NCBI GenBank assembly: GCA_036937835.1
Contig: CM072868.1
Span: forward strand, 11,793,501-11,857,500
DNA from: Pampus argenteus
Lineage: Eukaryota; Chordata; Actinopteri; Scombriformes; Stromateidae
Reading direction: 5' to 3'
DNA: 64,000 nucleotides
Below the pieces are notes generated by a model. The model worked only from the letters and a program-made list of their open reading frames with translations, made no database searches and was not told where the DNA came from. Shown one piece after another: positions 23,020-36,032 of this stretch (the first letter of the stretch is position 1; the number at the start of each line of letters is the position of its first letter). The translations under genes and the position numbers were made by a program.

Positions 23020-24547
23020 CCCAGCCATCTGCACAAATGCAATGTGGTGCTGCAGGCAGAACTCAAGCATCAGTCACAAGGGCAGGATAGAGCAGAGGAG
23101 GGTGGGGGGATCAACAAGAGAGTTACTCCAGTTTCCATGGAGAGAAACAGAGAAGGTAAGAGAAATGAGGAAAAAAAGATGGGGGCAGCAAATCAGATTA
23201 AAGAGCAAAATACTTGTAAAGTAGATGAATGAATGGAGCAATATAAGGAGTGAAATATTTCAAATAATAAAACATGGTCAGGCTCATGTGAAAGACAGAG
23301 ATTAAGGATTAACAGACAACCAGAGAGACAATCATTTGAGATAAGTGTCTTTGTCTGTAGAAAACAGCAATTAAAGTCAATCTTTAAGCAGACCAGGAAT
23401 CGATTTTGGAGTAAAGGTGGTCATATTCTCAAACCAAACTACTTTTGCCGTACAGTAATGCAAACTCCAACGTTCAGGCTGCCAAATTCATTCTGTCGGC
23501 CCCAAGAAGGAAAATTAAAAGTGTTAAGGGAATGGTTCATGGATGCACAAAATGAATTCACCTTTAGGCATTGACACACACACACACACACACAGTATTA
23601 ACGTCAGAGCTACGGCAGAACTGCCACAGTGGATTAGACCTCCGTCTTGGTTCATTGGCCTGCACCTGTCCCCAGGAGTACACGTTGTTTTTTAATTGTC
23701 ATTTTTTAAGCTACTGTTACTCCATATTAGAAACAGGGTGAAGTTTGAAGTTTTTAACTCAGGAAACCTATCAGGGTCCTTTCTTTTGCCACCCATCACA
23801 TGTAAGTCCAGCATTCATTGGTGTTTTATCATATTTAATTCTCACTGCGAAAGATATCTGGGTCTCTTTGGCTTGATAGTTGTTCAAATCGTGTTCACAT
23901 TGTGTTTTCACACAACAGAAAGAATGGCATACACTCACCTTTATGTGAGCTGTTTTGTGGGGGTCATGGGAATTAAAACAACAAGCTGAAAGTGACCCTA
24001 ACCCTAAACCTCAGGTGTTATTTCTTGGTGGGCTCAGCACTGCTAGAGATTGCTTCACAATACACAGAGTTGGATTCAACTTAAACAGTAAAAACATTGC
24101 ATAGTGGAGCTTGCCTCTTATAATCAATACTAGTTAAGGTCTGAAGTGCTTTTTTGATTAATTGAGATTTTACTTGTGTGCTGCAGTGCATCATTTTGCA
24201 TTATTTCACACTGATATTGACTGAAATTTGCCAAATTTCTCTGTTAAGGTTTATACATGAATGTTTTACCATTGCGTGTATACAACACGGCTGCATGAGA
24301 ATTGAATAACAAACCAATTTTTCAGTTTACAAAGTGTGAAGTTATTCAGCAGTGAGTGAAAGCAGCTTTATTATAGAGTTTTATTATGTATAAAGTCTGT
24401 GATGGCAATGCACACATACACACACAAACAGAGCACATCAATCCATCCACTGCCAAGCACATGTACTTCCAGCGTTCATACATGCTGATCTAAAACAATA
24501 CTAATAAAAAAGCCCACAGCCGCACAGTTATGCACACACATGCATAC

Positions 24548-24549
<2 letters not shown>

Positions 24550-24582
<33 letters not shown>
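24550..24582. repeat. (CA)n microsatellite
   Basis: An uninterrupted CA run inside a wider CA-rich area (about 24410-24740). Confidence 0.9.
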
Positions 24583-24583
<1 letters not shown>

Positions 24584-26604
24584 GATTTGTTTTGACAGTA
24601 TAAGTGTCCTGCAGGAACAAACCATCATGCATCGCCCCAAAAATAAACACTCACTCTAGGGTAGATGACAAAGGGCATGGACATCACACACACTCACAAG
24701 CATTCAAATATGCATCCACACCAACTCAGACTGCTGCACACACACCAATGAAGAGGAGATAGGATGAAAAGGTGGGCGTGTACAGGTACAGTATATACAT
24801 GGAGATGACATGCTCGCTATGGAATGACTAGATCATTATCAACCCAAACTTTCATAAAGAACATTATCCTAGATTATAAACTGTACTTACAACCCAAAAA
24901 CAGTGACTGCAACCAACACCAGACACCTGCATCATACAGTCAGGCCACATTACAATCAGACAAACACCAGCTGCTGCGTTACATGGGGGTTGTGTTTGTT
25001 GTCATTAAAATTATCAGAATGGTTCATCACAAATGTGCTGAATTTGGCTACAAGTCATACAGGCTCAGCAGCTATTTTCGGGTATGAAAAAATGTCCAAC
25101 AAACACAACAACGATCAAATAAGATCTAGACAGTATATTATTGAACCATGTGTCTGATCTGTCGTGAATTTGCACTAATTCAGCTAATTCAGTTTTTTTA
25201 AACAAGTGCTTGACTTCCAGGAGGTCAAATCTGCAGCACAACAGACAGTAGCAGCTTCTGACAGTGACAAATACTGTACATCTGGGGCTTAACACTGTTA
25301 ATTCATTAAAGGTGAATAGCAAAAGTACAGCTTTTGTTGCCTAGCAGCTCCCACCATGCTGCCCTTGAGCAAAGCCTTGTCTAATCATTGTCTCTGGTTA
25401 GGCTGTTCACCATCAGTAGTGAGGAGCGCTTACAGAAAATGCTCAGCAACTTCTACCAGGTGGAAAATATTTCACAAATGGTTAAAAATATGATTAAAAC
25501 CTCAATAAACTCCCATCAGTTTCATAAGCATGTAGCTAAATGCACATATACACACATTCTCACAAAACGAGGATTGCTGGATTGTTGTTGCAGCTGAGGG
25601 AGAAAGTTGAATAGATCAAGTCCACAAAGGTCAAATGTCAAACAGATCAGGGGGATGTTTACTGTTTAACTGTATTTAAACTCTGTGATTGCGTGCTTGT
25701 AGGCACACAAGCATGAATGTCTATAACCTGTGTCTGTGACACAGAGGGGAGGAAGGGATGGAGAATTTCAACCCACTGTTTTTAATCTGCCTTATGTGTG
25801 TCTTGTGTTATTTGTCTTATGTGATAAAATTAATGTTGCCATCAAATTATCTATGAACAAAATGAATAGTCAGACAATCACACATTACACTGTTGTCTGG
25901 GTATGAAATAAATTAGGCTTGTTGGAAGAGGGTTTGAATTCTGAAGCAATGTGTCATTGTGGCATGTTGGGGAAATATTTGTATACTGTACATGGCTGCT
26001 AAAGCTTGTATGATGCAGAAAAAGCAGCCAATCTTCACACTTTACACATAATTTACTGTGCAGTGTGATGTGTACTGTGTTCATCATTACATCAGTATAC
26101 TCTTCTTGCTTTCTTCTCTTTCCTTACTTGGATGTTTTGTAGAGTTTCAGCAGATATCCATTCTTTTTGTTGAATTGTCCTGTAGCCAACAACTGTATCT
26201 TACATATTTTGCTACTGGCTTTCAATGCTGGTCTCATCCTCAAACAAATCTTGGAGAACTTCAAATGTATTGAAGTTCATTAGTTAATTTTGTTAGTTTT
26301 AATCTATGCTGAATTTCTGTGTCCCTCAACAGACTCACATTGTAGCAAGTGGTGGTCTGATGCTACATCTGCTCCCCTTTTTACTCTCACGTCCTGTAGT
26401 GATCTTCTGAACTTCTTGCTTATACAGATGTGATCTATTTGGTTCTCTGCGATACGATGTGGTTATACCCATGTTCCTTTGTGGATTTTCTTATGGGAGG
26501 AGAGCTTGTTCAATGCACAAATATCTGTAAACTTATCATGAAGTTCATACATATTTGCATATTTATCATTACATGATACACACACACACATTATGAAGCG
26601 CTAA

Positions 26605-26895
26605 GATGGTGAACCTTACCAAAATTAGCTATGCTGGAATGACCTGAAGGACAGGTTAGCAACCAGTTTGAGATCAAGATCAGGGTCAGACAGGGTCACC
26701 TGTTATCGAGCCATCGACACAGCTACCATCAGATTAAGGATTGGACACAACACTGTCAGTTACGTCCTCACAAGTAGGACTTAATATTCATGAGGGAAAG
26801 ATGAATGATTATGAAGTTGAAGGCGACCAATCATATTTGAAGGCAGCAGATTTGAAGAAGTTGAGTCTATTACCTACTTGGGGAGTATTTGGATT
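26605..26895 (+). mobile_element. RTE-like LINE reverse-transcriptase relic
   Basis: Plus-strand pieces MVNLTKISYAGMT, then FEIKIRVRQG, then FEEVESITYLGSI recall the RTE-type pattern (SYEGMTCRV, F.VKTGVRQGC, VEEFTYLGS). Stops and frame changes separate them and the segment between RVRQG and YLGS is much shortened. It is an old, strongly decayed fragment; the clade assignment is tentative. Confidence 0.55.
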
Positions 26896-27838
26896 TATAG
26901 CTACCTCTGTGATTTGATTTAAACTAATAAGTAATTCTCTCCAAGATCTTTTTTTTTTCTCAGATGTCTGGGAATGTGTTTTTATCACATTCAAGATAAT
27001 AACTAGTGTAGCCATGACAGTGTATTGAGATTGTTTGTTGCCACATCCCCACAACTTCACTCTTTATTTCACTTCACATCTCTTTGTGCCTGCCTTTGTT
27101 TTTGTTTTTTTTGCCCTGTACTTTATTTTTCTACTCTCCTCCCATCAATCACTCTCATCTTCACCTGAATAGACTCGTTCTTGCACTACCACCATTATGG
27201 ATTTATTTAGATGGTGTAAGACACAAATCAAATCTCCCCAGTTCAACCATGCAATGGTGACCTTTGCTTAATGTCAAAAACAATATAAAAAAAGAAAGAA
27301 ACGAACATACATATAGCCCTGTTTCCATCACTTCAGAGGACATTAAACTGACTCTAACCATAGCCACTACTTGATTAACTATAACTCTTAAAATAATGCT
27401 ATTTTCACCATAAAACAAGTCTTCACAATAAAATACAATTATTTATGTTATAGTCTCCACAATGTGACAAACAGATTTATGTCCCCGGATCATGCAAGTA
27501 CACACACACACACGCACGCACGCACATGCACAGCTGATATTGCTTTCTTTTTCACTGCACCCAAATTATAACCAAAACGAACTCAGTGAAGAAGTGAGGA
27601 CTGTCTAACATGTCCTCACTTTGACAGCATAACACCCCAATCAGTTCCCACAAACGTACAAGGATGAGCACACACAGCAGATGGAGCGTGTCTCACAGTA
27701 ATAATGGATTTCTCTCATAATTTATGCGGAATGATTAGATTACAGAGCAATCTGATTGGCCTAAATGAGTATTTAATGAGAGCATGGTAATGAAGTTACA
27801 GGATGTTCCAGGAAGATGGAGGGTGTATCCTTAAATCA

Positions 27839-27839
27839 G

Positions 27840-27867
<28 letters not shown>
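27839..27867. repeat. (CA)n microsatellite
   Basis: A CA run about 100 bp from a second one (27965-28010). Confidence 0.9.
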
Positions 27868-27870
<3 letters not shown>

Positions 27871-27963
27871 TACGTACATTTTGTTTAATTTTGTTTAATT
27901 TTGTTCATGAGTGTCCTGCTAGTTCCTTTGAACAGGCCTGGACTGATTTCAAAGTCTGGTACA

Positions 27964-27964
<1 letters not shown>

Positions 27965-28010
<46 letters not shown>
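27965..28010. repeat. (CA)n microsatellite
   Basis: An uninterrupted CA run of about 46 bp. Confidence 0.95.
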
Positions 28011-28011
<1 letters not shown>

Positions 28012-31000
28012 TTCCTGGAGACTTATCTTAACCATAATCATTACTTGCAGTTTAGTGTCTTGCTCAAAAGAACACAGTTCTGTTAATTACCATTTTTACA
28101 TCAATCAACACTTTCCTTTGATTGTAGCTATTCCTGAATATTTGAATTCTGGGGTGAATTCGCCAAAATGACCTTTTTGTTACTGTAAAATCCCTACACA
28201 CTTACTATATGTATGCCTGATTTCCTGTTCACAGCTAAATTATGAGCAAACACTCATGCAGATACATTTAATATCAGAGCACAGTTTTCATTAAAACCTC
28301 TTCCACCAAACTTGATTGCAATTATTATGAATTCTGACAGTTATTTATCACAGCAATACAAGGTAAGTGATAAATGCTCACATGTACAGTCAGCTTGTGT
28401 TGTGCAACTCAGCTTTAAGTAAAACAGATGCAAATCTCTGACCAAATGTGTCAGATTTCAGTCTGTTAGAGCAGATTATAATGTAAGATCCAGGCTTTCT
28501 AAAGCAGTGCAATGTTTGCTGCAACACTGGTGTGTTTCTGGTAATCCTGTAGCTAAAAAGACTTTCCCAGAGACATTACACGCTGATCTCTGAGATTAAC
28601 CAGGCCTTCATTAGAGGAGACCACAGAGAAAAAAAATGTGCATTCATATTCCAGCCTGCAAAATATGCATCACTTTACTCAAACCATTAGGGCAGATGGA
28701 AGCTAAATCCTCATGAATTCACACAAATGTGTAAAGCATTGAAAAAAGCACGTGTTCATTGGGGGTGGGAGTGGAAGGGGGGTGGATACAAGCTCATGCA
28801 CAGACACTTGTAAACATACACACACATTTTCACGCAAAGGGCATCCTACTCACACGGCCCTGCGAGGTTGCTTCTATGATCTTTTAATTTGCATGGATCA
28901 ACACTAATCCCCAATCCTGCTCATCTCTTTTCCACTCTGGTGACCCTGATGGAACATATCGGAGCAAGGCAGGATATGTGGATTACTGTTTGTTTGTGAT
29001 AAGTCGTCTGAGGCTTCAGCTTGTTTGTCATCTTTTTCACTAATGAGAATTACTTATATATTTTAGGTTTGTTTGCAAATATTCTTCAACAGTTACCACT
29101 GGACATATGTGAGCTTTTTTTCAGCATTTTTTTTTTTACTTGTGGTTATTGAAAGGTGATGTAAGCAAATCCCCAAATAGATTAAACGTTAAATCCTGCA
29201 CCAATCAAATCCATAGTGACTACTGCATAGTTAAACACTGAAAGAGATGTATCATGATATATCATGCTTTTTGTGATTTTCTGTTATTTTCATAGTCTTA
29301 TAATGATGGATGTCTATATTAAACAATAAAAAGTAGAAAGACAGCAACAACAGAGACATTTACAAGCAAGCTTATGAGAAAAGGCCTTGGCTGGGAAGGG
29401 GGAGAGTGATGTAGAGCTGAAGGAGCCAGAAAGTGATGGATGAGAAGAAGATGAGAGAGAGAAAACGAGTGAGAGGTAGGCAGTGAATTATTATTGAAGA
29501 CCACGCCTCTTGACTGAACTAGAGCTATGAAATATGCACACAGATATGTGCACAGATACAGATCGTCATTATAAGGGCTGGCAGGGTGTGTGACGCCCAT
29601 CTCGCACACTCTGGCAGCCCTGTGGGGACACGCCCTGTTATCCACAGCGCCTGACAGTTTATCACCGAAGAACCACATGGAAGATGAAGGTCAGTCCTGC
29701 CCTCATATATCTTCATCTACTGTACATGTGAACAGCCCGCAGATACTTATTTATCTAATGAAGGTTACAAGATCAAGCTGTCACTCCTTCCGTTTTTGAA
29801 TTGAATTAACTTTGGTTTGTTACTAGTGTTGTTACTAGAATTTATTTTCCTCCTGCATTTCTCCTTGATGTTGTTTTATATTATTAATATTATATATTTC
29901 TTTCGTCTAATGTGAACCAGCTTTAGCTGTTAAATGCACCACTAACTTTGTCTGATGGTTGTTCTGTTTTGTTTTGGGCAGAAAGCATACAGTGGATTTG
30001 GTTTTTGCTGAAAACTGTTAATGAATTGTTAATTTTTTTTAAAAATAGAGATTATGCTAAAAAATAAAAGTTTTACTTTCACAGTGCAAAATGTCTCACA
30101 ATGAGTTGGGCATCAGACACATTTTACATTATCATTCTCCCAGTAGGTCAAACTAAAAGAAAACCATACTCAACCACGCCCTGTATGTTCATCACTAGTC
30201 TACACACACCCTGAAATACACATCACACACAGAGATCAGAAAGCATCTCCTCTACAGATGCACCCATGAATAATGACTGCATAATTCTGTCTGATGCAGA
30301 GTGGTCTGACACACACACTTACACCACCCTCGTAACTCCCTGTCGAACTGTTAACACCGTCAGCACTCCCATAATTCAGCCCCGCTTCATTTGGCTAATA
30401 TGACAGGCACAGTGTGTAAATGACATGACCTTTGTTCACTCATACCTGTAGTGTTTGCGTGTGATTTCCATTAGCATGCTACCATATGAGAGGTCTTGCC
30501 ACAGCCCATACTCACCATACGCATGTGTAGTGAAAATGGTCCACGTGAAATATTCAAATCTCACGCGGACAATTAGTGTAAGTGATGTTTTTGCATATAT
30601 AGAGGGTGTGAAGGGGTAAAAGATAGAGGGAGGAATGAGGAGAGAAGATACCACTGAGGCTGAGATTCTGTAGAAAAACACAAAAGGGAAATGAACTGAA
30701 TATAGAAACTGAGAAGGTGTCATGTAGTTATTTATATTCTATAAAATTATATTATAGCGTTCACCTCATTCTCTATCAAAGGATGTACATACACATTGAA
30801 AATATACAACGTAGGAAGAGTCCACAGCTTTGAGGGAAAGAGAATCTATTATTTTTCCATCTATTGAGCACTGAAACAATGGCAACAGGAAGTTCCTAAT
30901 GCAGTTAATCTAACACGCTGCAGTTATAACAAAGACTATGAAACCAAGTCTGAAAACATTTCCTACAAAGAGATACACAAGGAAAGGAGGCTGTTACCGT

Positions 31001-34000
31001 ATGTGACATGGCAACCGATTCATGCAGGCTGGAAATTATGTTCGAAAGCATCCATGCAGACTCACACTCATATAAGACATACGAACGCATGAACGTATAG
31101 CATAGACAGTAACAGTCGCAGTCGTTCTTCCTTATTAAAGATACTTGGTGCTTTTTATTTACATCATATAAGACAGAAGAAGTGCCCTTGATGTCAGTCA
31201 GAAACCAACCGCTGTCATCAAGCCTCCTCCATATACACACCTGACTCCAAACAAGGTTCATGGGGTCAGCTCGGCATGTTTATGACGTGACACCAGCCTA
31301 CAAAACACTAAAAGACTGTTAACAAAACTCTTTCGTCAGAAATGAGTGACACGCGTATCAGAGGTTCCCAAAGTGAGATCTGGGAATGATCCTGGTGAAG
31401 TGAGGAGCTGATACATGTTACAAATCGTTATTAAATTCAGCTGGTGAACAAATGTTATGGAAGCTACTATTCTCATGAGGGTGACGCTTTATAGACTAAA
31501 GTAGAGCATCAGTAGAGTATTATTTGTTTGAGGACCCTGGACATGGGCATTAGCCATGTTTTTTCTTCTGTTAAAACCAGTCTAACAAATAGGGACCAGT
31601 TTCCCATCAGCATAGAGAGAGAGTTTGTGACAATGTCCTGCAAAAAACGTGTTAAGCAACTTTATTTTTCATTAAAAATGACAGTGTCATGCTTATTCAG
31701 TTAAAGAAAATGCTTCATAAAACCAACATTAAATAAAAACAGTCAGCATGTGATGTGGAACGAAAAAAAAAACATATTAGTGTTGATGGGAAAATCTACC
31801 ATTTTTCTATTTCATTACTCCAAAAAAAGGATATTACTCTGGGGTGAGAAGATTTTGTAGGACACTGACATTTTGGGAAATTCAGCCTGGCTTTAAATGG
31901 CACACATACTGTACTGACAGAAAGAAACTGAGAGAAGTAGAAAAAGACAGCAAAGCAGTGGAAAATGTGGAAAAAGTCCAATTATTTTGTGAATTATACC
32001 AAAAAGGCTGCTATATAATTCTCAGTTAAGAATATATTTAATAGATCTAAATTGTATAGATTTGTTACAGATACAGTGAGTCTTTATTAACAAGTTGTCT
32101 TTGTACATTGGCAAACTCAGCATGTTATCATATTTGGATGGATGTGTGAACACAGACACAGTTGTATGTATTTGTCTCACTGGACACTGGAGACTCCCAC
32201 ACCGTAATGTTGTTTCACACACTTCCAACAGTACAGCTCAGTCGTATTGCCGCTGTGACTGTGATGCGTGGCTGATCCACACTATGCACTGCAGTGTAAC
32301 GGCCCATAACGGATAATAATACTGTAGAGAACACCTGCAACACCTCCACATCATAACAAGTGAGATTTTAAGGTTTGATCAAACGTCTAATATTGTGCCA
32401 AGAATCGGAAATACAGGCATTGGACACAAGTTGTGTGGGTGTAACACCGGTGCAGTGCCTTTATTTAGCCTAGATGTCGAATTCAGGCAGCGTGTGTATG
32501 ACACCGACGCAACATTTATGCTACAATAGATTCATCACGTACATATTAATGTGTTTATATGAGTTGGAAAAATCTAACATCAGACTCAACAACAGAACTG
32601 TCATATACACTTAACAGTGGTTTACCTATAGTGGACCTTTATACAATATGCAGACTTTTCAATGCACTGATTCTTTTTTCTTTTACAATCATGGATTTAA
32701 CTTTGCTTGGTCTTGTAATATTATAATCAAATTATGTTTGTTTGTTTGTTTTTTCAATTTGAATTCAATAATTGTAACTACTTTCTACCAAAGAAACAGT
32801 CCTTAACTTATGAACATTTATGACAGTATTACTATAAAGGAAAATGTCAAATTGATGATCATCTGAAGCAGTAATGAATAGATGTACAGGATGTATGTTG
32901 TGTGGATGTTGCAGATTCTTGTTCTCTATAATATCACCAATAAAAAGAAAGTTATATACCTGTTGGTCTCATGAACTATTTTGGCTTTTTTGCAAATTCT
33001 TTATGCCCAAGTTAGAAAAAATGTGAACATCCCCATTTGACTTAAATTTCAATTTGCCACTAGTCTTTAAGTCGTTTTATATCCTGTAGATAAGTTGATA
33101 ATACAAGGTTGGCCCACTAAGCGACAGCACCTAGTCTGGAAATAGACTTTTCTTGTATTTTTTAGGCTAAAATATTTGCCCTCGTGCGTTTGTCTGGTTG
33201 GATTTATTGTTGATTGATTGATGTTTTATTCTTGTTTTAGTCGGTTGTTTGTTCTATTCCGCATACATGTTTTAGAAGACAAACTATTTTGAAAATAAAT
33301 TATTATGATATCATAAATATGGATTATTTTATGGGGTGGGTTGTAAGAAATATTTTCAAAAATATATCTTCAATTTCTTTGTTAAATAATAATTAAATAA
33401 GAGTTAAATATTATTAAATGTTCTATTTTCATTGCTGAAATTGATCAGAACCTATACAGAACATAAACTTTGATGACGGTTGTTGGGATTATTTACCGGC
33501 AATGATGACCAAAGTCACTATAAAAACATCTCGAGTGGCAGGTGAAGAGAGAATCAGAGATCATTCTTCATTTTTTTTCTTTTTTTTTCTATTTCTTTGT
33601 CCTCCCTACCGTTCCTCTAATATGGCACATCACTTTGTTATGCTGGTGTCAGTCTCAGTTGGAGGGAAAACTTTCAGCTAGTGCCACCAATACTAAAATA
33701 TTTACTGGCACATTTTATTTCCTCAGAGCTTTCCAGAGTTTCAGCAACCAATATGTCATTTGACAAGATTTACTGAAACCCGCAACACTTTATTATTTTT
33801 TCCATTTAACCTGTGGTGTTTTTAGTTTTTGTGATGTTTGTGATATAAAAGTAAATTTAAAGCTGTGCTGGAGTTTCCTTTATCAAAATGTATTTTGCCT
33901 CTGAAAAGCATTTGTCAGGAACATAAGCCAAATTGGGATGTTGGTTTACAGTTGAAAAACATTATTTTAAAACTTTTCTATAACAAGTAAGCAAGCATAT

Positions 34001-35199
34001 CAATAATCAGTTAAATTAGGATGTGATGCTAAAAAGAAACATGTCTATCAACATTAACAATGACATATTTTATGAAAACCCAACTGGACAACAAAAAATG
34101 TTCTCTTTTCTTTGTTGGTCATAACCAACAATCACAAATATGTGATGTCAACAACTATAAAGAATAATGGTAGCGTTACCAGGATATTAGTTACATCAAG
34201 TTCCTAGATGACGATCCAACAAAACAAAGCCAAGCCTTCACTTCCTGAACGTCATGATGACAGTTTATGAATATTCGGACTATTACTACCACGTCTGGGT
34301 TGATGAGCTACACTGAACTATTTGGAAGGCCTGAGATTTAAATTATAGAGAGTAAATTATACTCATCTACCAGCAAACTAGTAGACTCGAATTTTAATCC
34401 TGTTACATTTACATGGGGCTAGTATATATTTTTATATCAGTGTGGTACAAAACAATGCAATAAAAAAAAAAAAAAAGAGTACGTATGTAAATGTGAACCG
34501 TGTCAAGCGTGCATACTGTGACTATGTGTACATGTTCATATGCACTATAGTGTGTGTGTTTTATTGGTTGATCTGGACAAAATAGATGAATACAATTTCA
34601 AATATTTGAACTCTGAAGTGTGCTTGATTTTTTCTTCTCATGTAATACACCTTTAATCAGGACCAATCAGGAGCTCAGGTGCTCACTTTGACTTTCAACC
34701 TCACAGGTTTAAATGTGGCTTGTGAGCTTTGGCACATGTCATTTCGTTCACTCAGCGTGAGAACGATTTCAGTGTCTCAGTGTAAGACACAAAAATGTCA
34801 CAAAATTATCCTAAAACAAGTAGAAAGTAGAAGCATTGGTTCTGAAATAAGATGATTGAAGTGCTCCCTTTATTTATCAAATATTTGAAATAAATCCATC
34901 CTGTATTTTGTCCTGATTTGAGCAGTAAAAAGGCACTGAGCTGAGAATAATTTTCAGTCCTAAACATATTACCTGCAATGAAATGGCTGCATTATTGTCT
35001 AATATACTTTACTGTGGTTTAAAAGCAGAAAGGCTCTAGGATCAGCTTAGTTCTAGCGTTTTTGGCATTTGTCCTTTGATGACGCTTTTTCAAACCTATT
35101 GTATCTCCTCGTTTATGCCTCTCATCTGTCTCTGAAGTGTCGATGTAACAAGCAGCAGATGTTTAGATGTTTAGTAAAGTATGACATTATTTAAGGACA

Positions 35200-35812
35200 G
35201 TCGGAAGGGGAGTTGTATTGTTCTTAATGATGAACAGCACACATGTACGGCAATGAAGCCATCTTCCCACAGTAATTCATACAGCATCATTCCTCAGCAC
35301 CCACCTTGTTAATGGACATGAATTTGTTCAATTTGCGCAATTCCATTGCGAATAAGTGCAACACTCTTTATTTAAATGAGCCCCCTACAGGTTTTGTCCA
35401 AGCATTGCTGCATCTTGACAAGGGTTAGGTAACTCGTCTTACACAGAGGACTGCTGAAGAGAGCTCGATACCAGGTCTGAAGCTGAGGAATCCAGCTAGA
35501 TCAAAAAGTTTTATATTAAGGTTTCTCCACTAATTAATTCCATCCTTGGGGAAGGGTCCACATGGGACCTGCACAGTTGCCGTACCTCAAGTATTTTGAA
35601 CCATATCTCCCTTGCTTAGGAGGGCATGTTGTTCTGAGAAGCCTTTTTATGTTTCCTTCATAGAGGCCGTCTCTCAGGTCATGACTCGAAGTTTTCACAT
35701 AATGCATTTGCATATCCATAGATTTGTGTGATTGTTGTCCTGCATGTTCCACAGGTTTAAATCCAGCCCCTCACAACATGGATATCCATGTCTCCTTGTC
35801 TGTATATGGGAT
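35200..35812 (-). other. gucy1a2 3' UTR (left limit unknown)
   Basis: This is transcribed sequence downstream of the stop, read leftward. A minus-strand AATAAA lies at 35372-35367 and is one possible polyadenylation signal; others exist further left (for example near 34871), so the true end is not settled. Confidence 0.45.
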
Positions 35813-36032
35813 CTACAAACTTGTTTCTCTTAGAAACATGGTCCCAATGCTGTAGGAGACTTTCCTCATAGAGGCTGGAGGAGCGGAGCGAGAGCTGGTC
35901 AGTGATGCATGGCTGTGAGATGTCCCCGCCTCCAGGAAGTAACACGTCCCTGGGATCTCTTTGGGAAAATTGTCTGGGAGCTCCAACCGTGAACGAGGGA
36001 CAAACGAAAAAGAACGGTCGTCTTTCAGCAAC
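35813..36032 (-). CDS. gucy1a2: gucy1a2 exon 9 (C-terminus)
   Basis: It runs from LLKDDRSFSFVPRSRLELP through FPKEIPGTCYFLEAG and a Ser-rich linker to the C-terminal SIGTMFLRETSL and stop TAG (35815-35813). The last residues TSL form a class I PDZ-binding motif known in mammalian alpha-2. Confidence 0.96.

Larger units (their letters stand above)
22561..35812. other. gene-free region between MS4A and gucy1a2
   Basis: No exon of a known gene was recognised across about 13 kb. It contains the microsatellites and the RTE relic listed separately, the 3' UTR of gucy1a2 at its right end (left limit unknown) and several stretches of balanced composition that may be conserved noncoding elements (27.69-27.80, 28.58-28.74, 28.86-28.96, 35.20-35.36 kb). 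Confidence 0.6.

Noticed and set aside
23990..24010. CTAACCCTAA, telomere-like
   Set aside because: Only about one and a half repeat units; chance or part of a longer unrelated sequence, not an interstitial telomere.
30905..31261. Open frame of 118 codons on the minus strand
   Set aside because: Composition and sequence match no known family, with no supporting splice sites or neighbours; consistent with chance.
31355..31420. AGAGGTTCCCAAAGTGAGATC, similar to another hAT terminus
   Set aside because: Only a short match with no second end; too weak to list as an element.
35534..35752. 72-codon open frame just after the gucy1a2 stop
   Set aside because: It lies in the 3' UTR, in a different reading context, and resembles nothing known. 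Kept only as untranslated sequence.
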